A stretch of DNA of 64,000 nt from Angelakisella massiliensis. Lineage in GTDB: Bacteria; Bacillota; Clostridia; Oscillospirales; Ruminococcaceae. The DNA is taken from assembly GCF_900104675.1 (NCBI RefSeq), contig NZ_LT629945.1, positions 2,899,668-2,963,667 on the forward strand, written 5' to 3'. Numbering within the stretch: position 1 is the stretch's first letter; the number at the start of each line of letters is the position of its first letter. Shown here piece by piece: positions 33,304-41,523 of the stretch. Below the pieces are notes generated by a model that was not told the DNA's origin, searched no databases, and saw only the letters and a list, made by a program, of their open reading frames with translations. Made by a program: the position numbers and the translations under genes.

Positions 33304-36070
33304 CCGTCACCCCTCCTTTCTGCAGCTGTTCCATGATCTTCATCTGCTCTCCGGTGCAGTCCAGCAGAAAGCTTCCCTGGGCCACCACCGAATGGCTCTG
33401 ATCCAGATAAGCGCTGTCCCCCGACAGCAGCCGCACCGTGCCATATCCCTCCAGAGCCCCTGTTTCTCCCAGCTCCACCGGTCCTTCCACAGCCCCCTCC
33501 TGTGCCAAGGGAGTTTCCGGCTGGAAGAACAGCAAGCCTTCCACCGACAGGGACAAGGTGGCGGCGGCATCGGAAATATTTTCGGTATCCCGCACCCGAG
33601 CGCTTCCCAGAACCACAGTACCATCGGGAAGAATCATCGTCTGGCTGCTGGTAAGCCACACATTGCCCAAATGGAAATCATGTATCTGAGACGTTTCTCC
33701 CGCGGCCACCAGATAGTCATAGGTAATTGCTTCTCCATCCGCTGTCTCCAATATGACTTTCTGCCAGCCCGGCTCCGAAAACGGTGTCCCCTGCACCCGC
33801 AGAACGCTGTCTGAAGCGCCTGTTTGCAGGGTCATGGTCTCACCACCCATGGTCACTCCCGTCACGAGGCTGAGATTTTCACCGGTGAGGGTAAAGGAAA
33901 GGGATGCGTTTTCCTGCTCTGCCAGCCGTTCCAGATTCTCCGCCCAGATAAAATTGGGGGAAACGCCTGTAACCGCAGGCAAAACCTCTTCTTCCACCGG
34001 CAAGGCATAGTCCACCCGGACGCTGCTCTTGCCATCTGAAACGGAAACAAAGAAATATCGTCCGCTGTCTGTCTCCGGATCAGGCGCGGTATACCGCAGC
34101 TGTACACTGTTGCCGATAACGCCTGCCAGACTGGCATAGACGCTTACCAGCTCGGTGGAGCTTTCGGCGCGGATATACTGACCGCCGGTGGCGTCGGCAA
34201 TCTCCTGAAGCAGCTGGTCGTTGACGCTGCCGAAACCGATGGTGTGAATCACCACACCCTGCTGTACCGCCTGCTCCACCACCGACTGATCCAGTCCGCT
34301 CTGGCCATCGGTCATCAACAGCATGGTACCGCCTATTCCATGTTCTCCCAGGGCCTCCAGCCCCATACTGATGCCGGCGGAAATATTGGTCCCGCCCAAA
34401 GCACTCAGCTGCTGGGCCGCGTACAGCGCCGCCGCGTGGTCCCCGCTGGAGGGAGCCAAGATCTGAGCTGAGTCGGAAAAGCCCACCAGAGACAAAAAGG
34501 TGGTTTCATCCAGACTGCCGATAAAGCTCTCCAGGGCCGCCCGGAGATTGGCGATAGGAGTTCCTCCCATACTTCCGCTCTGGTCCACCACACAGCAAAG
34601 CTCCATCATGCCCTGGCTTTCAGGAAGCTTCGCCTCATACTGTACCGGCTGCCGGGTATCTTTGGCAATGACCTCTTCCTTGTCCAAGACCTGATGAATC
34701 ACTTCCTCCCGGCCGGCCAGGGTCACTGTTACCTGGGGATACTCTGTCAAATCCACTTTAGCGGCGTACAGATCCCGGCCATAGGTCTTCTGCTGGCTGA
34801 CGATATAATCGGAAAAATCCCGGGTAATACCGCTGGCGCTGATACCCGCCATATCCGGTGTACCGGCAGTGAGCACGGTGGAAACGGCATCCCGGAACTC
34901 CACCGAATCGGTGCCGATATCCGGCTGGCTGTCATACACCTGCTGCAAAATGTTCAGGGCGCTGCGCAGTCTGGAATCGGAGGTGAGCTTTGCCTCCACC
35001 GAGTCAGCGGCATCCAGCAGCCTTGTCACGGCATCCTCATAGTCCCGCATGGCGTAATAAAGCCTTGCCCGGACAATATCCGCCTCCAGGGAATGGATGT
35101 CGGCAATGGAATTGAAGGCCCGGTAAACAAAGAGAAAATCATACTCCTGTTCCAGCTCCTCCTGGCGCTGATACAGCTCCTTTTTCTCCTCTTCCAGTGC
35201 CTGCTGCCCTTCCGCCGGAGACAGGGAAAGCTGCTCCAGACGCAGACGCACCTCTTCCAGCTCCTTGGACAGCTTTTCTCTGGTCCCTGAGATGCTGCCG
35301 GGAACATTTCCCTCCTCATCGGCAAAAAGGGCTCCGTCTATCTCCTGACCCCGGTAGGCACACTCGGCAATCACCTCCGCCAACAGCAGGCGGTTTTCCG
35401 CTGACCCCCGCAGCTTCACCAGGGACACGCTGTTTGCCATTGCCTGGTACCAGTTTCCGCTGCCCATCGCCCCGTTGATGGAAATGCGCAGCTGTTCCTC
35501 TTCATTTTGGGAAGAAGCCGCCCCATCAGGGGACTGCTGCTGCCCGATCCACTGGCCGGTCTCCATCAGAAAGCGCTCCTGAAAGCGCTGCTCCGCTTTT
35601 TCCGACAGCTTCATCTGGTCACGGAGAATGGATATGGCCGTCAGACAGCTCTGGATATCGTTTCCCTGTACGGCCCTGATCTGCAGGGTCACATTTTTTT
35701 GCTGCTCATTTCCAGCCAACGATTCCAGGCTGTCGGCCTTCATCTGGGCAATGAGGCTGTTTCCCCGCATCTGTTCCAGCACCGCCCGGGCTCCCACGGA
35801 CACAAAGGTATCCCGGCCTACCTTTTTCAGATAATAGTCCGCTTCCTCCAGCCGCTGCTGCTCCAAATAGCACAGGGCCAGATAGGTCCGCTGCCGGTCT
35901 TCCTCTTGCTGCTTCCAGTTCACCCAGCTGAAGGCTCCCCCGGCGCCGCTCCCCAGGACCCCCGCCGCAAGCAGTGAGGCCATCCAGCGGCGGGGGAGCT
36001 TTTTCCGCAGCAATATACCTGCCGCTGCCAATAAAAGACCGGCGGCGGCGATTATCAGCGAAACAATCAT
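33284..36070 (-). CDS. Large membrane protein with TPR/coiled-coil region and VWA domain
   Basis: A 928-residue protein. Two N-terminal helices (1-20 and about 30-50) precede a TPR-like and coiled-coil segment (about 55-400). A von Willebrand A domain follows (about 485-665) with an intact MIDAS: DQSGSMGG near 494, the Thr in GGTNISAG near 557 and the Asp in LLMTDGQS near 586. An Ig-like/beta-rich C-terminal part follows. VWA domains with a metal site bind protein ligands or matrix. The start forms an ATGA overlap with the upstream gene. Confidence 0.88.
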   Translation of the reverse strand: MIVSLIIAAAGLLLAAAGILLRKKLPRRWMASLLAAGVLGSGAGGAFSWVNWKQQEEDRQRTYLALCYLEQQRLEEADYYLKKVGRDTFVSVGARAVLEQMRGNSLIAQMKADSLESLAGNEQQKNVTLQIRAVQGNDIQSCLTAISILRDQMKLSEKAEQRFQERFLMETGQWIGQQQSPDGAASSQNEEEQLRISINGAMGSGNWYQAMANSVSLVKLRGSAENRLLLAEVIAECAYRGQEIDGALFADEEGNVPGSISGTREKLSKELEEVRLRLEQLSLSPAEGQQALEEEKKELYQRQEELEQEYDFLFVYRAFNSIADIHSLEADIVRARLYYAMRDYEDAVTRLLDAADSVEAKLTSDSRLRSALNILQQVYDSQPDIGTDSVEFRDAVSTVLTAGTPDMAGISASGITRDFSDYIVSQQKTYGRDLYAAKVDLTEYPQVTVTLAGREEVIHQVLDKEEVIAKDTRQPVQYEAKLPESQGMMELCCVVDQSGSMGGTPIANLRAALESFIGSLDETTFLSLVGFSDSAQILAPSSGDHAAALYAAQQLSALGGTNISAGISMGLEALGEHGIGGTMLLMTDGQSGLDQSVVEQAVQQGVVIHTIGFGSVNDQLLQEIADATGGQYIRAESSTELVSVYASLAGVIGNSVQLRYTAPDPETDSGRYFFVSVSDGKSSVRVDYALPVEEEVLPAVTGVSPNFIWAENLERLAEQENASLSFTLTGENLSLVTGVTMGGETMTLQTGASDSVLRVQGTPFSEPGWQKVILETADGEAITYDYLVAAGETSQIHDFHLGNVWLTSSQTMILPDGTVVLGSARVRDTENISDAAATLSLSVEGLLFFQPETPLAQEGAVEGPVELGETGALEGYGTVRLLSGDSAYLDQSHSVVAQGSFLLDCTGEQMKIMEQLQKGGVTDGNAQS

Positions 36071-37125
36071 ACTCCCCCTCCTATTCTGTAGCCGCATTTG
36101 ATGCAGAACTTGCGCCCCGGCATCAGCTCCGCGCCGCAGGAGGGGCAGACCCCCGGCCGCTCCTCCGTTTTCGCAGCGGAAGTCTGTTCCTCACGGACCG
36201 TTTCTGCTGCGGCAGACCGCTCATCGCCATCATCCTTTGTGGAGGAGACCTGCTCCGGCATATTTTGTGGTTTTTCCTCCTGCATCTCTTCTGCCATCAA
36301 TACTGTGGCGGAATCGGCGCTGCTCTTTTCCCCAGGGGCAAAAGCCTCCCCTTCCGCAGACTCCGGCTTGTCCGCAGATTCTTTTTCCACAAGCTGTTCC
36401 GAAGCCAGAAGCTCTGTCCCATCCGTCAGGGGGAGTTCCTGTTCCTCCATCAAAAGGGTATCCCCTCCCACGGAAGCCGGAGATGCGGCATCCAGCGTCT
36501 CCCGGGTCAGCAGCACCGTCTGGTCTGCCGGGACATTTTCCACTTTATTCTTTTCTGGTGTCTCCAGCAGCACAGTTTCTTCCGGGGCCGGAGCCTCAGG
36601 CTGAGAAGACAAGGCGGCATTCTCTCCTGAAGCCGCCTGAGAAGCCTCTTCCATCAGCACCGTTTCCGTCTGCTCCTGCAAAAGTACCGTTTGATCCTGA
36701 GGCGGGGACTGTTTTTCGGAACTGGACTCTTTCAAAAGTACCGTTTGGGGCTCCTCAGCCGCCGCTGGACCCATTCCCGCAGCGGGAGGAATTTTTTTCT
36801 TTTCCCCAGTGGAACCCGGCTTTTTGCTGCCTTTGGCTGGGGGAATCTTCTTTGCTGACACAGGAGCTGGATTTTTCTCCTGTTTTCCCGACGCCGGCGC
36901 CAGCTTCTGCTTTTTATCCCTTTTTCTCAGTCCCACTGCCGCCAACAGCAGCCATATCAGAAGCGCCGCCAAGGCGGTATACTGCCAGCTGACCGACAGC
37001 ACCCGCCCCAGACCAGTGGAAAGCCGATAGGCCCCCAATCCCCGCAGCAGCAAAAAAGCTGTCACGGAGTAGGCCGTCAGCAGCGCCGCCAACACCAGCA
37101 GCGCCGCTCCTATTTTCTTCTTCAT
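36067..37125 (-). CDS. Two-helix membrane protein with eight Thr-x-Leu-Leu/Met motifs and zinc ribbon
   Basis: A 352-residue protein. Two membrane helices (about 6-28 and 48-66) are followed by a basic stop (RKRDKKQK). A 250-residue disordered, acidic tail carries the motif Thr-Val/Leu/Glu-Leu-Leu/Met at Thr128, 146, 155, 184, 203, 223, 237 and 274. The tail ends in a zinc ribbon (Cys327, 330, 341, 344). The motifs match the pThr+3 Leu/Met selection of FHA domains, suggesting multisite phosphorylation by the kinases and FHA docking. It is coupled to the VWA gene by overlap. ATG 37125 has GGAGGG upstream. No named family is known to me. Confidence 0.82.
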   Translation of the reverse strand: MKKKIGAALLVLAALLTAYSVTAFLLLRGLGAYRLSTGLGRVLSVSWQYTALAALLIWLLLAAVGLRKRDKKQKLAPASGKQEKNPAPVSAKKIPPAKGSKKPGSTGEKKKIPPAAGMGPAAAEEPQTVLLKESSSEKQSPPQDQTVLLQEQTETVLMEEASQAASGENAALSSQPEAPAPEETVLLETPEKNKVENVPADQTVLLTRETLDAASPASVGGDTLLMEEQELPLTDGTELLASEQLVEKESADKPESAEGEAFAPGEKSSADSATVLMAEEMQEEKPQNMPEQVSSTKDDGDERSAAAETVREEQTSAAKTEERPGVCPSCGAELMPGRKFCIKCGYRIGGGV

Positions 37126-37181
37126 ACTTCCCTCCTGGAGACTGGAACGCACCTCTTTCCCGTCTCCGCTTATCTGTCAAA

Positions 37182-37655
37182 TCACTGGCTGGATTTCACA
37201 CTGGCTCCGCAGTTGCCGCAGAATATCGCCCCTTCATCCAAAAGCTGACCGCACTCGGGACAAGTATGGGCAGGAGCAGGCTCCCCCTGGGAAGACTGCT
37301 GAGCTGCTGCCATGGGAGAACCACACTGGGGACAAAAACGATTGCCCCGGACCACTTCGGCCCCACATTGGGGACACAGCTCAATATTCTTCAGTTCCCG
37401 GATGGCGACCCGATCCCGCTCGATCTGGGCCTCCACTTCCTTGATCTGTCCCAGGATCTCATCCACTTTGGGGTCACCCACCGGCAGCAGCTCCGGCCGC
37501 TCCAGCAGATATCTCCCCAAAGCGGCGTGATTTTCCTTGATCCGCTGCTCCAGGCCGCCAATCTCCATATTCAAGCGGGTGACCTCCGCCATCTCCTTAC
37601 TCTTGCTCACCGCGTTCTGCGCAAAGCGGCTGACACTGTCTTTCCATGCTGCCAT
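37182..37655 (-). CDS. Coiled-coil double zinc-ribbon protein
   Basis: A 157-residue cytosolic protein with an N-terminal helical/coiled-coil part (about 1-90) and two zinc ribbons: CPQCGAEVVRGNRFCPQCG (about 94-112) and CPECGQLLDEGAIFCGNCG (about 132-150). GGAGG lies close before the start. The same type of ribbon caps the tail of the next gene's product, so the two could interact or share a partner. Such ribbon proteins often sit beside kinases and FHA genes in Clostridia; function unknown. Confidence 0.82.
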   Translation of the reverse strand: MAAWKDSVSRFAQNAVSKSKEMAEVTRLNMEIGGLEQRIKENHAALGRYLLERPELLPVGDPKVDEILGQIKEVEAQIERDRVAIRELKNIELCPQCGAEVVRGNRFCPQCGSPMAAAQQSSQGEPAPAHTCPECGQLLDEGAIFCGNCGASVKSSQ

Positions 37656-37726
37656 TGTTTTTTCCTCCTTGTTATTTGTATGTTATCACTTCATCTTTAT
37701 ATGGACAGACCTACGGAGCAGCTCCG

Positions 37727-37870
37727 TCAGTCATATTCCCTTCGAACCGCTTCTTCGATCCCTTTTCGCTTGCGTCCCAGTGTCACAAGCAGTACCACAC
37801 CCAGCAAAAGGCCCAGTACCACCAGACCAATGCCGCCCGCAAGAAGCAGCATCCCTTTGGTCAGCACCAT
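37727..37870 (-). CDS. 47-residue single-pass membrane peptide
   Basis: Starts at ATG 37870, which shares one base with the kinase stop (TAATG), so translation is coupled. The sequence has one long hydrophobic helix (about 8-32, LLLAGGIGLVVLGLLLGVVLL) followed by a basic turn (GRKRKG) and an acidic end. It could be a regulator of the kinase, inserted beside its membrane helix; this is inference from coupling alone. Confidence 0.65.
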   Translation of the reverse strand: MVLTKGMLLLAGGIGLVVLGLLLGVVLLVTLGRKRKGIEEAVRREYD

Positions 37871-39975
37871 TACGCACCGCCTCCTTCTTCCAGATCCCAG
37901 CCCAGCTGCTCCAGTTGGGCCACCATCTCTTCCAGACGGATCATTTCACTGTCCTGGACACCTGCTGCCTGATATAACCGGCGGGCCTCGCTCCAGCATT
38001 CAGCCATGCGGCTGTAGTCTCTCTGGTCTGTTTCCCGGCTTCCCTCCAGATCCCCATACAGCAGCGCCAGCCTCATGGGCACCCGGTAATCCCCGGGATA
38101 ACGCTGCTCCATTTCCATCAGCAGCGCTTCCGCTTCCTCATACCGGTCCAGCACCTGGAGCACCACAGCTGTGTTCTGCTCCACAGTAAAGGTGACATAA
38201 CCTTTCGCCAGCAATTCTTCCAACAGGGACAAAGCCTGCTGATACAGCTCCTGCCGCTGCTGGGGGTTCTCATTGGCCTTCCGCAGCAGCGCTTCCGAAA
38301 GCATCTGTGTCTGAACGCTGTTGGACGCCGCGCCCAGACGGTCCCGGGCCTCCTCCAAAACAGCAATCTCCTCATCGGTGCGTCCCAACTCCATGCAGCA
38401 GTTGGCCGCCTGGATATAGGCCCGGCCCATTACCGCCGGATCACCGGCGCCCTGGGCTGCCGCCATCAGCTGAGGCAGCGCCTGGTCGTATTCTCCATAG
38501 GCATATGCGATCTCCCCACGGGTCAGCGCCAGGTCCTCCTGCTTTGCGCCGATGCTCTCCATCACAGCCACTGTCTCCTCCGCCAGCTTCTGGTTGCCGG
38601 TGCGGGCATAACAGATGGCCAGTTCCCGCTGATACTCCGGCAGATCCGGCGTCAGCCACACCGCCAGCTGATAACTCTCCAGCGCCTGCTGATATTGTTC
38701 CAGGCGGTAAAAACAGTTCCCCTCCAAATAACGGATCTGTCCCTGAGCCGCCTCAAATTCCTCCTGGGTCATGGCGTCCGCCTTATGGAATTCCACTCCC
38801 TCCAACAAATCGATGGCCTGCTGATATTCCCCCTGCTGGTACAGCAGCGCCGCCAACTGGCTGTAGGCTTCGATACGGCTTTGATCCAGCGCCACCGCCT
38901 CCAGCAGCACCTGCTGGCTTTGGGCGTATTGCTGCTGCTGCCGCAGGGTGCTTCCCTGCTCCACCAATGCCAGGTAATTTCCACGGTTTTCCTCTTCCAA
39001 AGTCCGCAGGCCCAACAGAATTCCCAGCACTCCCAGCGACAGGCACAGACCGACACAAAGCCCGGCTATGCGGGTCTGACGCACCCAGCGGCGGTACCGG
39101 GCATCCAGGCGGCTGAGGTTGTTGAGGGCCCGCAGCATCTCTCCCGCCGAGGAGAAACGCTCTGACTGTTTGGGGGCCATTGCCCGTTCCAGCACCTGCC
39201 GGAAGGCATCCCCCAGCTGGATATCATAGTCGGTCAAAGGCGTCACCCCGGCGCACCACACCGCCGGATCATAACCGGTGAGCATATAATATCCCAGAGC
39301 TCCGATGGCATACAGATCGGTACGGGGCGTCACCTTGCCATAGCCCTGTGCCGCCCGCACCACAGGCAGCAGCGGGCTGCCGGCAGGAAACCTCTGAGGA
39401 GGCAGATTATACTGCTCGGGGGCGGCAAAGCCGGAGGAAGCGCCAATGGCTTCCTGTCCCTCCTCCCGGGCTTCCAGGGAAGCGTTGAAGTCAATGACAC
39501 AGATATCCCCCTGAGGGGTGATCATGACATTTTCCGGCTTGAGATCGCTGTGGATAATGGGGGGACGGCGGGTGTGCATATATTCCGTCACCTCACACAG
39601 CTGCCGGACCCATTTCAGCGTCAGCTTCTGGTCCAGCGCGCCTTCCCGGCGGACATACTCCCGCAGAGTACAGCCCTCCACAAACTCCATAATGGTATAA
39701 CAAAAGCCATCAGAGGCCAGCTTCAGGTCATAAATCCGGGGAAGATACTGGTGGCGCAGGGCCGTCATGATCCTGGCCTCGCCCCGCTGGTCCAATCTGC
39801 CCTGGAAACGTCCCTGAACCCGCTTGATGACCACATCCACATCCAGCCCCACTTTATGGGCCCGGAACAAATTGCTGAAACCTCCCTGCTGCCCCAGAGG
39901 GCGCACATCCACCAGGTCGTCTCCCAATACCTCTCGCGGTATCGCGGAAACACCATCCTCCAAAACTGTTGCCAT
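37870..39975 (-). CDS. Atypical transmembrane Ser/Thr kinase with TPR ectodomain
   Basis: A 701-residue protein. The kinase domain covers about 20-290 with GQQGGFSNLF (28-37), Lys51, Glu66, HSDLKPEN (142-149) and APE at 185-187. The Arg of HRD is Ser, so it is a non-RD kinase that may not need loop phosphorylation. DFG is replaced by DFN (162-164). The catalytic Asp144 and metal residues Asn149 and Asp162 are kept, so activity is likely. About 20 extra residues lie after APE. A membrane helix (303-323) and a long TPR array (about 330-690) follow. ATG 39975 with GGCGGAG is chosen because the promoter leaves no room for earlier starts. First gene of the operon. Confidence 0.9.
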   Translation of the reverse strand: MATVLEDGVSAIPREVLGDDLVDVRPLGQQGGFSNLFRAHKVGLDVDVVIKRVQGRFQGRLDQRGEARIMTALRHQYLPRIYDLKLASDGFCYTIMEFVEGCTLREYVRREGALDQKLTLKWVRQLCEVTEYMHTRRPPIIHSDLKPENVMITPQGDICVIDFNASLEAREEGQEAIGASSGFAAPEQYNLPPQRFPAGSPLLPVVRAAQGYGKVTPRTDLYAIGALGYYMLTGYDPAVWCAGVTPLTDYDIQLGDAFRQVLERAMAPKQSERFSSAGEMLRALNNLSRLDARYRRWVRQTRIAGLCVGLCLSLGVLGILLGLRTLEEENRGNYLALVEQGSTLRQQQQYAQSQQVLLEAVALDQSRIEAYSQLAALLYQQGEYQQAIDLLEGVEFHKADAMTQEEFEAAQGQIRYLEGNCFYRLEQYQQALESYQLAVWLTPDLPEYQRELAICYARTGNQKLAEETVAVMESIGAKQEDLALTRGEIAYAYGEYDQALPQLMAAAQGAGDPAVMGRAYIQAANCCMELGRTDEEIAVLEEARDRLGAASNSVQTQMLSEALLRKANENPQQRQELYQQALSLLEELLAKGYVTFTVEQNTAVVLQVLDRYEEAEALLMEMEQRYPGDYRVPMRLALLYGDLEGSRETDQRDYSRMAECWSEARRLYQAAGVQDSEMIRLEEMVAQLEQLGWDLEEGGGA

Positions 39976-40056
39976 AGCTCCGCCCTTTCCGCGGCTGCAT
40001 AAAGCGTCTCCACAAAAGGGAAACATCTGCTCCGCCTTTTTCATATCAATGGTAAT

Positions 40057-40085
40057 ATTATACTGGGTTTTTCTTCCTGTTTCAA
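40057..40085 (-). promoter_or_regulatory. Promoter of the kinase/VWA operon
   Basis: TTGAAA (40085-40080), a 17-base spacer and TATAAT (40062-40057) on the minus strand, about 75 bases before the kinase start. Same elements and spacing as the promoter at 31727-31755. Confidence 0.82.
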
Positions 40086-40210
40086 TCAATTCTGTCGAAA
40101 AATGACTTTTTCCAAAGATGCAGACAGGTGTGTTTTTCTCTTCCAAAGGGCATCCGCCTTGAAACTGAGCGCTTTCAGTTTTGAAAAACTTTTTCATCAG
40201 GTTTTCAGCG

Positions 40211-40257
40211 GAATAAAAAAGCATGGCGCTGCCTTCCAGAACAAAAGGCAGCGCCAT
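40211..40257 (-). terminator. Terminator of punA
   Basis: On the minus strand ATGGCGCTGCCTT pairs with AAGGCAGCGCCAT (40223-40257), followed by GCTTTTTTATTC. It lies about 80 bases after the punA stop and in front of the kinase promoter. Confidence 0.9.
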
Positions 40258-40334
40258 GAAATGATCTGCGCCATTTCAAAAAACAGAAAGGGGGGGATCT
40301 GCATTTTCAGCACTTCCCCCTGGTGGAGGGATAT

Positions 40335-41162
40335 TTACGCCTGAGGCAGATGGGCCAAAATGTCCAGCACCAGTTTCTGAAGTTCCTGGCCCTTGGCCTG
40401 GCCGATTTCGATGACCTCTTCCTCTGTGAGAGGCTGGTCCAGAATGCCGGCGGCCATATTGGTAATCAGGGAAAAGGCCAGCACCTTCATCCCGCAGTGG
40501 GAGGCGGCAATAGCCTCCGGCACAGTGGACATTCCCACAGCATCCGCTCCCAATGTGCGGAAAGCCCGAATCTCGGCAGGGGTCTCAAAGCTGGGGCCGG
40601 TTGTGGCAAGATATACGCCCCGCCGCAGGGAAATGCCCAGCCGCTGCGCCGCTTCCAGTGCCAGCTTCCGCAAAGCCGGGGTATAGGTATAGCTCATATC
40701 GCAGAAACGGGGGCCCATTTCAGGAGCATTTTTGCCGATAAGGGGATTTCGGCCCATGAAATTGATGTGATCCTCCAGCAGCATCAGATCCCCAACCTTG
40801 AAATCCAGGTTGACACCGCCGGCGGCATTTGTGAGAATCAGGGTCTCCACACCCAGCAGCCGCATCACCTGCACCGGCAGCACCACCTCGGTGATATCAT
40901 GTCCCTCATAGCAGTGCAGACGGCCCTGCATACACAGTACCGGTACACCCGACAGCCTGCCGCAGATAAAACGGCCCTTATGGCCGGGCGCGGTAGAACA
41001 GACAAAGCCGGGGATCTCCCCATAGGGAATGATTCTTCTGGGCTCCTCCAGCTTTTCTCCCAGATCTCCCAACCCAGAGCCTAAAATCAGCCCAACCTTT
41101 GGGGTCTCAGGCAGCAGGGGACGCATATAATCAGCAGCCTCACACATCTTCTGGTAATTCAT
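40335..41162 (-). CDS. punA: Purine nucleoside phosphorylase
   Basis: Splits inosine and guanosine (and the deoxy forms) with phosphate into base and (deoxy)ribose 1-phosphate for purine salvage. The 275-residue protein is the trimeric PNP type. It has GLILGSGLGDL near 24-34, PGHKGRFICG (phosphate site), ILTNAAGGVN, GPSFETPAEIRAF and the base-binding VGMSTVPEAIAA and ITNMAAGI. It has its own terminator; the upstream interval has no clear promoter. Confidence 0.95.
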   Translation of the reverse strand: MNYQKMCEAADYMRPLLPETPKVGLILGSGLGDLGEKLEEPRRIIPYGEIPGFVCSTAPGHKGRFICGRLSGVPVLCMQGRLHCYEGHDITEVVLPVQVMRLLGVETLILTNAAGGVNLDFKVGDLMLLEDHINFMGRNPLIGKNAPEMGPRFCDMSYTYTPALRKLALEAAQRLGISLRRGVYLATTGPSFETPAEIRAFRTLGADAVGMSTVPEAIAASHCGMKVLAFSLITNMAAGILDQPLTEEEVIEIGQAKGQELQKLVLDILAHLPQA

Positions 41163-41443
41163 CGTTTATTCCTCCTGTGTTTTTTGTCTGGATGGAATGC
41201 TCCAACATATTTTCCCCAAAAATGGGCAAGGGGTCCTCTTTTCCATAACAGACGCTGACAACATTATAATCTGGCACAGCCAGCTGCGTCAATCTTTCTC
41301 TCCCGCTGCGGTTTTCACTGATGGAGGTGATCGCCTCAAAATCAAATGAAAGGGCAAAATAAAAGACAGGGCTCTCTCTCTGAGATTCTCTCTTTTCAAG
41401 AAGAAAAACGCCCTTCGCCGCATTTTTATAGACACGGCGAAGG
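41163..41443 (-). terminator. Intergenic region with terminator of the ABC operon
   Basis: On the minus strand CCTTCGCCG and CGGCGAAGG (41412-41443) form a stem followed by GCGTTTTTCTT (to 41401), which terminates the ABC transporter operon. The rest (41163-41400) should hold the punA promoter; I see no convincing gene there. Confidence 0.75.
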
Positions 41444-41523
41444 ACGAAAAACATCCCATTAAACAGGAAATTCTTTTTTACCGCATAAAGCAGTCGGGCA
41501 CATTCTTTTGCTGATAACCGCCA

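Noticed and set aside
41140-41454. 104-codon minus-strand frame upstream of punA
   Set aside because: It overlaps the punA start and the ABC operon terminator, has no ribosome site, and shows no protein-like pattern.
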